A stretch of 64,000 bases of DNA from Halovibrio variabilis (GCF_007991175.1 NZ_BJXV01000004.1:1-64000), one strand, 5' to 3'. Counted from the first letter of the stretch, positions 8,133 through 17,639 are shown. Numbers and translations: made by a program. Notes: a model not told the origin generated them from the letters alone.

Positions 8133-9151
8133 AGCATCGGTAAGCGGCGCGCGCGCACCACGGCCACCAACACCGGCGCGCCACATAGCGCGGTAAGCAC
8201 TCCCAGCGGCAGTTCCGAGGGCGCGACGACAACGCGTGAAATAATATCCGCCGCCAGCACCATTAAGGGGCCGATAGGCAGGCAAAACCACAGCGTGCGA
8301 CGAATATCAGGCCCGGCAAACGCCCGCGCCACAAACGGCACCACCAGCCCGACAAAGGCAATCGGCCCGGCGATGGCCGTGGCGGCGCCAACCAATAGCG
8401 CCACGCAGGCGACCACTAGCCAGCGAATCAGATTGGGGTGGTGGCCGAGCCCAGAGGCAATACGTTCGCCTAGGGCAAGCGCCGCCAGCGGCCTCGCTAT
8501 CAGCGCAATGACGAGCGCCGCCAGCAGCATACTCGGCATCACCGCCACAAGGTCATCCAACCGGCGCCCTGACAAGCTGCCAATCACCCAAAACCGAATT
8601 TCGTCAGCGGCGCGCTGGTCGTAAAGCAGTATCAACGAGGTTAGCGAGGCAAGCAGCCCTGAAAACGCCGCCCCGGCGAGCACCAGCCTGACAGGGTCGT
8701 TACCCACGCCGCGAAACCGTGCCACGCTTAGCACACAGACACAGCCAAACAAGGCACCCAGCTGCGCCACAGAAATACGCAAGGTGGCGGCACTAGCCCC
8801 CAGCACCAAGGCGAGGGCTACCGCAAACGCTGCGCCCGCGCTAACGCCTAGCAGACCCGGCTCGGCCAGCGGATTGCGGGCAACCGCCTGCAACAGCGCC
8901 CCCGAGACGCCTAATGCCATGCCCACCATAATGCCAATTAAGGTCCGCGGCGCGCGTAGTTCCCAAACGATAAAACTCGCTTCACTGTCCGGCGAGCCGC
9001 TAAGCAGCGCTAAAACTCGCCATGGCCCGACGCTACCCGCACCCACCAATAAGCTAACGACACTCACCGCCACAAGGGCGGTGAGTAGTAGCAGTATTGA
9101 CGTGCGCGAACGTGTACGCCGAACGACGGTTGCAACACCTGGAACCATCAC
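8129..9151 (-). CDS. Ferric-siderophore ABC permease (FecCD family), first subunit
   Basis: A 340-residue permease with about nine to ten membrane helices. Conserved FecCD segments: ELRAPRTLIGIMVGMALGVS, LLQAVARNPLAEPGLLGVSA, GPIAFVGLVVPFVARAFAGP. The pairing of two non-identical FecCD permeases is normal for catecholate and hydroxamate siderophore importers (FepD/FepG arrangement). Coupled to the binding-protein gene before it and the permease after it by 4-bp ATGA overlaps. Confidence 0.9.
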   Translation of the reverse strand: MMVPGVATVVRRTRSRTSILLLLTALVAVSVVSLLVGAGSVGPWRVLALLSGSPDSEASFIVWELRAPRTLIGIMVGMALGVSGALLQAVARNPLAEPGLLGVSAGAAFAVALALVLGASAATLRISVAQLGALFGCVCVLSVARFRGVGNDPVRLVLAGAAFSGLLASLTSLILLYDQRAADEIRFWVIGSLSGRRLDDLVAVMPSMLLAALVIALIARPLAALALGERIASGLGHHPNLIRWLVVACVALLVGAATAIAGPIAFVGLVVPFVARAFAGPDIRRTLWFCLPIGPLMVLAADIISRVVVAPSELPLGVLTALCGAPVLVAVVRARRLPML

Positions 9152-10104
9152 GGCAACAGCGCAGCCTCAATATCATCAAGAATGGCTTGCGCGGCGAGCG
9201 GGCCGTTGGCACTGCTCCACAGCTGGCCGTTCACAGGCACCACCTGCTCTTGCTGAACCACATCAAGGCGGTTAAAAGCGGCGCTTTGCTTAGCGGCTTC
9301 TAGCGCTTCTTGCCCATCTTCATTGAGGGTTGCCAGGAACAGCCAGTCGCCGTCTACTTGGGAAAGGTTCTCCAGGCTGAGCACATCGCTATGCACCCCG
9401 CGCTCGCCAATTAAATCGGCGCCTTGCACCTCAAGCCCAACCCGTTCTAGCAGCCCTGTGGCAATTAGGTTTTCCGACATCACCATCGGGCCACCGGGCA
9501 TCCAGCGCACTAAAAAGGCGGTACCGCCTACCTCTGCATCCGCTAATGCGTCGGCTAATTCCATGGTGCGCTGATCAACCGCCGCAATGGCTTCTTCGAT
9601 CGCTTCTTTACGGTTTAACGCTTCACCGTAAAGTCGCGCCTCAGCTTCCCAGTTATCCGCGGCTAATGGCTGGGTGTGTGGCACAACGGTCGGGGCAATA
9701 AGTGAAAGCAACTGGTACTGCTCTTCGGAAAGCTGGGCGGGCGCCAAAATCAGCTCCGGCTGCTGTGCCAGCACGGCTTCAATATTGATCTCACGCACCA
9801 CGCCCATAATGGCGGGTCGGTCATCGCCCAAATGGGCTTCCACGTACTCGGCGACGTTATCGCCACCCCGCGTGGTGACGGCACCTAATGGGGTAATGCC
9901 GGCGGCTAAGGCGGCATCCAGCGCACCTTCGTAAAGCGTCACCACGCGTTCAGGGGTTCCCTCCACCTCTACGTCGCCAAACGCGGTATCCAGCGTGCGT
10001 GCTTGAGCAGCGCCGACTACCAGTGTGCTGAGTAGCACGGCAGCCACGCCTTGGCGCAGATAGGTGGCTATCACGGCGGAAATCGATTGGGTGGTGACCA
10101 GCAT
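9148..10104 (-). CDS. Periplasmic iron-siderophore binding protein
   Basis: A 318-residue exported solute-binding protein (class III, FepB/FecB type) with a signal peptide (VLLSTLVVGAAQA). Typical two-lobe sequence: TPERVVTLYEGALDAALAAG near the start, ELILAPAQLSEEQYQLLSLI in the first lobe. It would deliver ferric siderophore to the two downstream FecCD permeases. First gene of the operon; a Fur-box-like sequence lies 30 bp before its ATG. An alternative start at a later ATG is unlikely given the signal peptide. Substrate class cannot be read directly. Confidence 0.85.
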   Translation of the reverse strand: MLVTTQSISAVIATYLRQGVAAVLLSTLVVGAAQARTLDTAFGDVEVEGTPERVVTLYEGALDAALAAGITPLGAVTTRGGDNVAEYVEAHLGDDRPAIMGVVREINIEAVLAQQPELILAPAQLSEEQYQLLSLIAPTVVPHTQPLAADNWEAEARLYGEALNRKEAIEEAIAAVDQRTMELADALADAEVGGTAFLVRWMPGGPMVMSENLIATGLLERVGLEVQGADLIGERGVHSDVLSLENLSQVDGDWLFLATLNEDGQEALEAAKQSAAFNRLDVVQQEQVVPVNGQLWSSANGPLAAQAILDDIEAALLP

Positions 10105-10133
10105 ATATTTCTCTCAGGCAGTAAATTCAAAAA

Positions 10134-10150
10134 GATAATAACGATTCTCA
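10134..10150 (-). promoter_or_regulatory. Fur-box-like site before the siderophore ABC operon
   Basis: GATAATAACGATTCTCA on the plus strand matches the Fur 7-1-7 consensus at about 12 of 15 positions. It lies 30-46 bp upstream of the binding-protein start. Iron repression by Fur is the expected control for this operon; binding is inferred. Confidence 0.5.
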
Positions 10151-10250
10151 AAAACACTTGCACTACCATTTGAGCGAATAATGCGTTCCATTTTCTGCAA
10201 CCCTGGCACCGCCGCGGTCCCTTCCGGCAGAAGGCGGCACTTATAACCTG

Positions 10251-10281
10251 AAAAGCGGCTATCCAGTGACAGCCGCTTTTT
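10251..10281. terminator. Rho-independent terminator after the TonB receptor (bidirectional form)
   Basis: AAAAGCGGCT (10251-10260) pairs with AGCCGCTTTT (10271-10280) around a 10-base loop, giving T runs on both strands. It sits 25 bp past the stop of the minus-strand receptor gene. Confidence 0.7.
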
Positions 10282-10305
10282 GCACTTATTGCTCGAAAAT
10301 AGCGT

Positions 10306-12294
10306 TTAGAAGGAGACGTTCAACCCCAACCAAACACGACGGCCATCTTCTATATAGCCATACTCATCGTAGTCAATATCTTCATCAAACAGGTTATAGA
10401 TGCCCGCATTCAGTTGAGTGCTTTCGTTCAATTGGTAGCCAACGCCGGTGTCCACAAAGGTGTAGGAAGGGGCAACAATAGAACGACTTGATGGACCGGT
10501 AGTGGGCTGACTTTCTTCACCACGGTAAGTCACTTTGGTCCACTGACTCAGCTTGGCAGAGGCTTGCCAATCTAGCGTGGCCGATACCTGATGGCGAGGC
10601 AGCTGGGTTAGCGGATCGCCTTTGTATTCACCGCTTTTTTGCTCAGAGTCGGTAAAGGTGTAGCTGGCCGTGAGCTCCAGGGCATCGCTCAGCGGCGCGG
10701 CGAAACTCGCTTCTACGCCCTGGGTGACCGCTTCATCAACATTGACTCGTGTGTTTGTATAAAGGTTTCCATCCTCGTCTGTATCAAACTGAGTCGCTGC
10801 TGGGCACTCTGTTGCCGACAAGCCTACGGATGTGCACCGCAACCGTGTAATCTTGTCCTCAAAGTCATTGTGGAAAAGAGTGATGCCCCCGCTCAGGCCG
10901 CTTTGTGCACTATATAACAGTGCTATTTCCTTGTTGAGCGAGGTCTCAGGCTCCAGGCTTGGGTTCCCATAGGTAGTACCGCCACGGCTGACAGCACCCC
11001 AATCAGAGGTTATCTCACGCAGGCTTGGCGAGCGATAACCCGTTGAGACACCACCCTTCAATGTCCAGTCGGGGGTCACGCTCCACACACTGTAAAGACG
11101 TGGGCTAATATGGGTGCCGAAGTTATCGTTGTCATCTAAACGCAAACCGCCGGTCAGCGCCCAAGATTCCGCCAGCATCCACTCATCTTCGACAAACAGC
11201 GCCCATTGGCTGTTCTCAATCTCGGTGCGGTCGGATATTTTATTGGTGGTAGTGTCGTTGAGCGACTCTTCCTCGTAGTTCGCTCCTACCGTCAGTATAT
11301 GCGCCCCAAGCGGAATAACTGCGCTGGTTTTGGCGGTGGTGTTGGTAATTTCAATATCGCGCGAATCGTTTTTACTCTGCTCGCGCTGGATAAAGCTTTC
11401 ACTGGTCCCCCAATCAAATCGCCCGTTATGGGTCACCGCGACATGCTGGTTGGTAAATTCGTTAAAGCTATCTTCACAGCCACCTCGGCAACCCTCAGCG
11501 GCGGCTGACCGACCCACTAGCGACTGCCGTTCTTGCTCGGTAATGCCCGCTTCAAACGTAACGTCGTGATTCTCAGTGGCAGCCAAACTCAGCCGGGCGG
11601 TAAGACTCTGTAGATTTTTATCTTCGTAGCCATTAACGATGTTGTCTTCGTCACGCTGGGAGGTACTTCCGTAGAGCTGGAGGCCCAACCGATCACCGAC
11701 CAAAGGGCCACTCAGATAGAAGTTGGCTTGGCGGCTGTCGCCGGAATCGTTGTCTGCTTGCAAGATGGTGTCGAGCTGAACGTTACCGTGCCACTCCTTG
11801 GCGACCTTGCGGGTAATCACGTTGATCACCCCACCAAGGGCGTCGGAGCCGTAGAGGGTTGACATGGGCCCACGCACTACCTCGATACGCTCAATGGCCT
11901 GTAGCGGCGGCAGCCAGTCTTGTTCGAACCCCGCACTGCCATTTGGCCGTGACTCGCGGGAGCTCTGCGGGCGCCCGTCGACCAACATCAGCGTGTACTG
12001 GGAGGGCATACCGCGAATGGAGATATCATGGCCTCGATCACCGCCTCCGCCGCCGGTCACAATCACACCGGGCACATCACGTAGCGCATCGGTAACGTTT
12101 TGATAGTGGCCTTGCTCCAGCTCTTCGCGCGATACCACACTGATAGACGCCGGGGCATTGGCAATTTGCTGTTCAAAGCCAGATGCAGTGACCACCATAT
12201 CGTCTAAGCGGGGCGCCTCTTGTGCCCAAAGAGAGCCACTAGCAAGCGTTGAGATGGCGCTGGCTAATAACGTACGACGCAAACAGGGAGACAT
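10306..12294 (-). CDS. TonB-dependent siderophore receptor (FepA/CirA-like)
   Basis: A 662-residue outer-membrane receptor. Signal peptide to about residue 24 (SGSLWA), a TonB box region DDMVVTASG, a plug domain with ALRDVPGVIVTGGGGGDRG and MPSQYTLMLVDGRPQ, then IERIEVVRGPMSTLYGSDAL closing the plug, and a 22-strand barrel ending in the C-terminal LGLNVSF with terminal Phe, as needed for BAM recognition. The late motif YNLFDEDIDYDEYGY resembles catecholate-type receptors. Start supported by AAGGA before the ATG. It faces a LysR regulator and lies upstream, same strand, of the siderophore ABC operon, but has its own terminator. The ligand is not readable. Confidence 0.9.
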   Translation of the reverse strand: MSPCLRRTLLASAISTLASGSLWAQEAPRLDDMVVTASGFEQQIANAPASISVVSREELEQGHYQNVTDALRDVPGVIVTGGGGGDRGHDISIRGMPSQYTLMLVDGRPQSSRESRPNGSAGFEQDWLPPLQAIERIEVVRGPMSTLYGSDALGGVINVITRKVAKEWHGNVQLDTILQADNDSGDSRQANFYLSGPLVGDRLGLQLYGSTSQRDEDNIVNGYEDKNLQSLTARLSLAATENHDVTFEAGITEQERQSLVGRSAAAEGCRGGCEDSFNEFTNQHVAVTHNGRFDWGTSESFIQREQSKNDSRDIEITNTTAKTSAVIPLGAHILTVGANYEEESLNDTTTNKISDRTEIENSQWALFVEDEWMLAESWALTGGLRLDDNDNFGTHISPRLYSVWSVTPDWTLKGGVSTGYRSPSLREITSDWGAVSRGGTTYGNPSLEPETSLNKEIALLYSAQSGLSGGITLFHNDFEDKITRLRCTSVGLSATECPAATQFDTDEDGNLYTNTRVNVDEAVTQGVEASFAAPLSDALELTASYTFTDSEQKSGEYKGDPLTQLPRHQVSATLDWQASAKLSQWTKVTYRGEESQPTTGPSSRSIVAPSYTFVDTGVGYQLNESTQLNAGIYNLFDEDIDYDEYGYIEDGRRVWLGLNVSF

Positions 12295-12336
12295 AACAAC
12301 GTCCTTATAAGGTGAGTGAGCAACCGCTCTATTAAA

Positions 12337-12351
12337 TAGGAATTATTAACA
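12337..12351 (-). promoter_or_regulatory. Weak Fur-box-like site before the TonB receptor
   Basis: TAGGAATTATTAACA (plus strand) matches about 11 of 15 Fur consensus positions and lies 43-57 bp upstream of the receptor ATG, in an AT-rich divergent promoter region (12295-12487). A second AT-rich stretch near 12421-12450 could serve the regulator gene. Confidence 0.35.
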
Positions 12352-12487
12352 TTTATATTCTTACATATTTTTTGCACAGAAGAGTGAGACATCGCGTTCA
12401 AAAAAACGGAACACAAATGCCTATTATTTTCATTCGTAAGAATAAATGGCATAATCGCTATTCAACTTCTGCCCTGTGGGCCTGACG

Positions 12488-13402
12488 ATGTATGACTTTG
12501 ATGAACTTGCTGCTTTTGCCGATGTTATGACCACCGGCAGCTTAACGCGCAGTGCGAAAAAGCTGGGGCTCGCCAAATCGACCCTAAGCCGTCGCATCAG
12601 CCAACTTGAAGCTCGCCTGAACCAGCCGCTGTTGCGACGCCAGGCGAACTGCCTGATCCCTACCGAAGCTGGGCTGCTGTTTCATACCTATTGCACTGAA
12701 TTACTCGCCATGGCGGCCCACAGCGAGGAAGCGCTTTCAGAACTGCGTGAGGAAATCAGCGGAGCAGTTACCCTGGAAGTGCACGGCGCGCTGGCGCGCG
12801 GCTGGCTGGCGAGTGCGATTGACGCCTTTTTAAACCGTCATCCCAAAGTGGAATTAACGCTGCATACCCGTGAGACACCGCCAACAAAAATGCACAGCAA
12901 TAGTGTTCACGTTTGGCTGGGACCAACGCATGAGTGCGGGCTGAATCAAGAGCGTTTGGGGTACTTAAACCGCGGGCTATATGCCAGCCCCCGCTATTTA
13001 GCGGCAAGGGGTATGCCCAGCCATCCCGATGAACTTAACCAACACGCCTGGATAGACCTGCTGGGTTCGACGTCTGATGGGCTGCTGCTCTCTCACCCTG
13101 AGCATAGCGATTACACCTTCAACCCACCGCGTTCGCGGCTGCGCGTCGACCTTACCGCCCTGCATATTGACGCCATCGCGCGTAGTCAGGGCATAGGCTT
13201 GCTGTCTCACTGGCTAACCGCACAGCGCGAACAGCACCATCCGGGCGAGTTAGTTAACTGCCTGCCCGGCTGGGAGCCGGTGCCACTCCCTATCACCTTG
13301 CTTTACGCCTACGGCCACCAATCGCGCCGCACTCATGCGCTATTGGAGTTTTTACGCAGCCAGGTGCCCGCCCAGTGGCGCACTTCTACCGCCGCTGTTT
13401 AA
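12488..13402 (+). CDS. LysR-family regulator beside the siderophore receptor
   Basis: A 304-residue LysR-type regulator. N-terminal winged helix: ELAAFADVMTTGSLTRSAKK then KSTLSRRISQLEARL, followed by a linker helix and a C-terminal effector domain of type 2 periplasmic-binding fold. ATG 12488 fits the family's N-terminus; a GTG at 12476 would add four residues. It diverges from the TonB receptor, the classic LysR arrangement for controlling the neighbour. A LysR regulator (rather than AraC) at a siderophore locus is less common. The effector is unknown. Confidence 0.85.
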   Translation: MYDFDELAAFADVMTTGSLTRSAKKLGLAKSTLSRRISQLEARLNQPLLRRQANCLIPTEAGLLFHTYCTELLAMAAHSEEALSELREEISGAVTLEVHGALARGWLASAIDAFLNRHPKVELTLHTRETPPTKMHSNSVHVWLGPTHECGLNQERLGYLNRGLYASPRYLAARGMPSHPDELNQHAWIDLLGSTSDGLLLSHPEHSDYTFNPPRSRLRVDLTALHIDAIARSQGIGLLSHWLTAQREQHHPGELVNCLPGWEPVPLPITLLYAYGHQSRRTHALLEFLRSQVPAQWRTSTAAV

Positions 13403-13427
13403 GTTAATTTGAGTGTTTGCCTTGCCA

Positions 13428-13462
13428 GTTAGCCCGCTTATTAACGACAATGGGCGGCTAAC
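13428..13462. repeat. Inverted repeat before the AEC carrier
   Basis: GTTAGCC (13428-13434) and GGCTAAC (13456-13462) are inverted arms with further GC pairing inside. It lies between the LysR stop and the AEC start. It lacks a T tract, so it may be an operator or a weak hairpin. Confidence 0.3.
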
Positions 13463-13480
13463 GAATGCCAAGGACAGCCA

Positions 13481-14356
13481 ATGCTTGCCGAACTTTTTGC
13501 CGTTATGGCGCCCGTACTGGCCGGTGCAGGGCTTGGCTACGTGTGGGTACGCTTAGGGCACCCTTACCCGGTCGACTTCATTACCCGGTTAGTGTTTAAC
13601 ATTGGTACCCCGTCTTTGGTGCTCGCCTCGCTTGCCGGCGCCGATATAGACGCGGCCACCTTCGGACAAACCATGCTGGCTGCCGCACTGGTGATTATCA
13701 CCATGGGAGCAGCGACTTTTTTAGTCGCTAAATTATTGCACCGCCATTGGCGGGTACTGCTTGCCCCCATGATGTATCCCAATACCGGCAATATGGGCTT
13801 GCCGGTGGTGCTTTACGCCTTTGGCAGTGCTGGCTTTGCCTACGGCATTACGGTCATGGTCACCGTGTCGCTATTTCAGTTCACCTTAGGCGCGGTGCTT
13901 AATAATCAAGGCAATCCCCTTAAAACCTTATTAAAGACGCCCACGGTATACGCCATAATAATCTCCATGGTGCTGCTGCTGACAGACACGTCCCTCCCCG
14001 CCTGGCTGGCGAACACGGTTGATTTAATGTCGGGCTTCACGGTACCGCTGATGCTGATTACGCTGGGCGTGGCACTCGCCAATATTCAAGTTAAGAATTT
14101 GCGCTCCGGGCTCGGGTTTAGTTTGATCAGGATCCCCCTGGCCGCCGTCGTGGCCTGGTTGATCGCCGGATGGGTCGGCCTACCGCCGTTGGCACAAAGC
14201 ATTTTAGTCGTGCAGATGTGTATGCCCGTTGCCGTGTTTAACTATTTATTTGCTCAGCGCGCCCAGCGCGAGCCTGTCTATGTCGCCAGTTTGGTGTTTT
14301 GTTCAACGTTATTAGCGCTGATTTACCTGCCTGTGCTACTCGCCCTTCTAATGTAA
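13481..14356 (+). CDS. AEC-family (auxin efflux carrier-like) transporter
   Basis: A 291-residue membrane protein with about ten helices in two five-helix halves. Diagnostic segments: FNIGTPSLVLASLAGADID in the N half, PMMYPNTGNMGLPVVLYAFG (helix 4 unwound Asn-Gly region) and VQMCMPVAVFNYLFAQR in the C half. Bacterial AEC members move small carboxylates such as malate or malonate, often as exporters. Here it follows the LysR gene by 78 bp and may be co-controlled with it. Substrate unknown. Confidence 0.8.
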   Translation: MLAELFAVMAPVLAGAGLGYVWVRLGHPYPVDFITRLVFNIGTPSLVLASLAGADIDAATFGQTMLAAALVIITMGAATFLVAKLLHRHWRVLLAPMMYPNTGNMGLPVVLYAFGSAGFAYGITVMVTVSLFQFTLGAVLNNQGNPLKTLLKTPTVYAIIISMVLLLTDTSLPAWLANTVDLMSGFTVPLMLITLGVALANIQVKNLRSGLGFSLIRIPLAAVVAWLIAGWVGLPPLAQSILVVQMCMPVAVFNYLFAQRAQREPVYVASLVFCSTLLALIYLPVLLALLM

Positions 14357-14437
14357 CGGGTGGAACCCCATCCGGGGTAACGAGTCACTGTTAGGTACTG
14401 AGCAAGCTTAAATAAGCACTGAGCAGCATTAACGCGC

Positions 14438-14681
14438 AATGACTATGCCACTAACGAGCCGATTGGGGCTGATTCGTTACCCGGCATGACCGACCCGGTC
14501 TACGTATTCGAAGGCCGTTTTGCTCCAGCCGGGCTTGCTGAAATCACCGGTGACACCTTGAGCGCCTGGGAGGGCAACCTATTGGTCGGGGGTTAGCCAA
14601 GGCCCTAACGGGGCTCTCTACTTGCTCACTGACAACCCGCAAGGGAGCCTTTATCGCTTGCGTCCCCATGCCAATCGGTAA
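14438..14681 (+). pseudogene. PQQ-dependent sugar dehydrogenase (YliI/Asd type) remnant
   Basis: In one frame 14438-14593 reads NEPIGADSLPGMTDPVYVFE, then APAGLAEITGDTLSAWEGNL and LVGG before a stop. From 14601 it resumes GPNGALYLLTDNPQGSLYRL and ends at 14681. These are the C-terminal blocks of soluble PQQ-dependent aldose sugar dehydrogenases (six-bladed propellers of about 370 residues); the part between them and the whole N-terminal three quarters are gone. A genuine gene corpse filling most of the 373-bp gap between the AEC carrier and the kinase. Confidence 0.75.
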
Positions 14682-14729
14682 CCTTTCAACGGACTGATCA
14701 ATCAGTATTAACACCACCCTGGATGCCAA

Positions 14730-16175
14730 ATGCGATTACGCAATTTAATGATATTGACGGTGATTGTACCGCTGTTTGTCAGCCTGGTGGTGTTTAGCCT
14801 AGTAGCGATTAAATCGCTGGAAGATAACGTCCGCTCGAAACTACAAACCGAAGTTGAAATCATTACCCGCGCGCTGAGCACCTCGCTTAGCTACGCAGTC
14901 ACACCGGACAGCAGCACCCCGCTTGAAGAGGCGTTGCAGTCAGCGTTTTCCTTCCATCGCATTTACGGGGCCTATGTTTTCGATACCGATGGTCGGAGTA
15001 TTTATGGCCTGGGCCTGGGCCAGGATATTTTCAGCCGCGAAGAGATCCAGCAGGTCATTGAGCGCGATGATCTGTATAGCAATTATCGTCAACACGACGG
15101 CTGGAACTATTATTCTGCGTTGACACCACTGCGCTCGCAAGATGGCACCGTTTATGGCGTCTTGCAGGTAAACCGCCTTAACACCGGCATTGAGAACTAC
15201 ACTGGGTTTATCAGCCTTGTTGCCGTGTTGGTGTTTGTGGTGGGTGCGGCGGGCATTGTGCTGAGCATCTGGTGGGGGTTTCGCAGCTATATTGAACGCC
15301 CACTTAATCGCTTGTTGCACGTTATGTCGCTCATTGAAGAAGGCGATCGTAGCCAACGTGCGACTGAAGATGGCCCTGCCGAATATCGCCACCTAGCCTC
15401 AGGGTTAAATGGCATGCTGGATGCGATGGCAGAAAAAGATAGCGATATTGAAAGCCGTCAGCGGCGCGAAATAGAGCTTGAAAAGCGCCTACGCAAATCG
15501 AAAAAACTGGCAGAGCTGGGCGTACTGGCAGCAGGTGTTGCCCATGAAATAGGTGCACCACTAACGGTCATTAATGGCCAAGCTCAGCGTTTGGCTCGCC
15601 GCGATGTCATCGGCGATGACGAACGCGCTCGACTAGGGCGAATTCGCAGCGAAGTGGAACGCGTCGTCGCCATTGTGCGTCAGTTGATGGAATTAGGCCG
15701 TCAACATAACGTAGAGAAAGGCGCGGTGGCCCTTGATCAGCTTATTATCAGCGCGAGGGATTTAGTCGAAGACACGCTCGAACCGCGCCATATTCGGTTA
15801 GACATTGAATTACCGTCGCCGACACCCAATTTAGTGGCCAACGGCCAACAACTTGTGCAGGTGCTGACCAATTTATTGCGCAATGCGGCGCAGGCACCAG
15901 ACGTTAACCGCATCCGCGTACGCGCCCGCAAGCACGAGCATGAACTACTCTTGTGGGTAGAGGATGATGGTCCGGGAATTCCCAGCAGCCATCACCATAA
16001 AGTGTTCGACCCATTTTTTACCACCAAACCGGTTGGCCAAGGCAGCGGTTTGGGGCTCTCAATGGTGCACCGCATTATTAACGACCACGGCGGTACCATC
16101 GGCGTGTTTGACAGCGCCCTTGGCGGCGCTGGATTTGAGATTACGTTACCCATTAGTGAAACTGCATCCGCGTGA
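14730..16175 (+). CDS. Sensor histidine kinase
   Basis: A 481-residue membrane kinase. Membrane helix 1 (residues about 7-28), a periplasmic sensor of about 125 residues (PAS/CACHE-like, e.g. RIYGAYVFDTDGRSIYG), membrane helix 2 (about 160-182), a HAMP domain, a dimerisation helix with the phospho-acceptor H272 in VAHEIGAPLTVINGQ, and an ATPase domain with N box LRNAAQAP, G1 DDGPGIP and G2 GSGLGLSM. The usual HEIRNPL is changed to HEIGAPL, as in NtrB/HupT-like kinases. The stop overlaps the open frame of the next gene, so both are co-expressed. The signal is unknown. Confidence 0.88.
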   Translation: MRLRNLMILTVIVPLFVSLVVFSLVAIKSLEDNVRSKLQTEVEIITRALSTSLSYAVTPDSSTPLEEALQSAFSFHRIYGAYVFDTDGRSIYGLGLGQDIFSREEIQQVIERDDLYSNYRQHDGWNYYSALTPLRSQDGTVYGVLQVNRLNTGIENYTGFISLVAVLVFVVGAAGIVLSIWWGFRSYIERPLNRLLHVMSLIEEGDRSQRATEDGPAEYRHLASGLNGMLDAMAEKDSDIESRQRREIELEKRLRKSKKLAELGVLAAGVAHEIGAPLTVINGQAQRLARRDVIGDDERARLGRIRSEVERVVAIVRQLMELGRQHNVEKGAVALDQLIISARDLVEDTLEPRHIRLDIELPSPTPNLVANGQQLVQVLTNLLRNAAQAPDVNRIRVRARKHEHELLLWVEDDGPGIPSSHHHKVFDPFFTTKPVGQGSGLGLSMVHRIINDHGGTIGVFDSALGGAGFEITLPISETASA

Positions 16176-16186
16176 GGACAACGTTT

Positions 16187-17587
16187 GTGACCCATCAGGA
16201 ACACCTTTTACCTTTGTTGGTGGTGGAAGATGACGCCGCTATACGTGAGTTGTTAGAAGAAGAGCTGCAGGATGCCGGCTACACAACGCTTGGCGTCCCC
16301 AGCGCTGAAGAAGCCATCGCCCTACTCAGCCACACCACCGTCGCGCTGGTGATTACCGACGTGCGCCTACCGGGCATGACCGGCATACAGCTACTTCAGC
16401 AGCTACGCCAAGCGGGTAGCGAGCTGGGCATTATTGTGATTACCGCGTTTGGCACCATCGACCAGGCCGTTGAAGCACTGAAATTAGGGGCTGACGACTT
16501 TTTAACCAAACCACTTGATCTGGATGCTATTCGTGACTCGGTGTTTCGTGTCCTGGAGCGGCAGCGTTTGGCGGTTTTCCACGATTCGGATGTCAGCCAT
16601 TTCCACGGCATTGTGGGTAAGAGCCAGGTCATGCAGACGCTCTTTCATGACGCCTCGCGCCTTGCCAAAAGCGACGCCCCGATTTTGATCCTGGGCGAAA
16701 GCGGCACCGGCAAAGAGCTACTGGCCCGCGCCATTCATCAGGAAAGCCAGCGCGGTGAAGAACCGTTTGTGCCCATAAACTGCGCCAGTATCCCGGCCGA
16801 CTTGATGGAAAGCGAGTTTTTTGGTCATGTGAAAGGCGCCTTTACCGGGGCTAACGAAGCCCGCAAAGGGCTGTTTCAAAGCGCCCAGGGCGGCAGCCTG
16901 TTTTTAGATGAAATTGGTGAGATGCCGATTAATCTGCAGGCAAAATTATTGCGCGCGCTTCAGGAAAAAACCGTACGGCCGGTGGGTAGTGAGCGTGAAG
17001 AACCGGTCGATGTGCGCATTATTGCCGCGACTCATCGCAATCTGGAGCAAGAAATAGAGCAGGCCAATTTCCGCAGCGACTTGTTCTATCGTTTAGAAAC
17101 TTTCTCATTGCGTATTCCACCACTGCGCGATCGCGGCAGCGATATTGAACACCTTGTGTTTGCGCTTATCGACAAACACTCAGAGGCTCAGGGTAAACAA
17201 ATAGAGCAAATCGAGCCCGACGCCCTGAGTAATTTGCTTAACTATAGCTACCCCGGCAACGTTCGCGAACTGGAAAATGCCGTGATGCGCGCCGTTACGC
17301 TAAGCGAGGATGGCTCACTTAACCACAAAGACCTGCCCGAACGGCTGCGCGAGCATTCCAGTCCAGAAGCGGGCATGCCACTGGCAGCGACATTAAGTGG
17401 TGAGATAGTCGCAGGGACACCCATACCAACGCCACCACCGATCCGTTGGCCCAGCTTGGAGGAGGTCGAAAAGCGCTATATTAATAAAGTATTGGAAGCC
17501 ACGGGGGGTAATAAACGACGCACCGCGGAGGTCCTTGGCATAGCGCGTAGGACGCTGTACCGTCGCTTGGAAGATAATGAAGAGTAA
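16187..17587 (+). CDS. Sigma54-dependent response regulator (NtrC family)
   Basis: A 466-residue activator and partner of the kinase before it. Receiver domain with acidic pocket VVEDD and phospho-acceptor D58 (ITDVRLPGMTG); AAA+ domain with Walker A GESGTGKE, the sigma54-contacting loop GAFTGA and Walker B LFLDEIGEM; C-terminal Fis-type helix-turn-helix (NKRRTAEVLGIARRTLYRRL). GTG 16187 is preferred to 16172 because a GAGGA ribosome site lies about 8 bp before it. It would activate sigma54 promoters; no clear target is visible nearby, though the neighbouring AEC carrier is a candidate. Confidence 0.88.
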   Translation: MTHQEHLLPLLVVEDDAAIRELLEEELQDAGYTTLGVPSAEEAIALLSHTTVALVITDVRLPGMTGIQLLQQLRQAGSELGIIVITAFGTIDQAVEALKLGADDFLTKPLDLDAIRDSVFRVLERQRLAVFHDSDVSHFHGIVGKSQVMQTLFHDASRLAKSDAPILILGESGTGKELLARAIHQESQRGEEPFVPINCASIPADLMESEFFGHVKGAFTGANEARKGLFQSAQGGSLFLDEIGEMPINLQAKLLRALQEKTVRPVGSEREEPVDVRIIAATHRNLEQEIEQANFRSDLFYRLETFSLRIPPLRDRGSDIEHLVFALIDKHSEAQGKQIEQIEPDALSNLLNYSYPGNVRELENAVMRAVTLSEDGSLNHKDLPERLREHSSPEAGMPLAATLSGEIVAGTPIPTPPPIRWPSLEEVEKRYINKVLEATGGNKRRTAEVLGIARRTLYRRLEDNEE

Positions 17588-17639
17588 GCGCTACGCTGTA
17601 TCGCCATACTTACATTATGTAGCCGCAAATGTAGTCGCC

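Noticed and set aside
8133-8291. N-terminal extension of the second FecCD permease
   Set aside because: It overlaps the other permease in frame-shifted composition, and ATG 8132 overlaps the upstream stop as ATGA like the other operon joints.
10639-11569. Several open frames antisense to the TonB receptor
   Set aside because: No motifs or ribosome sites; the receptor on the other strand explains the region fully.
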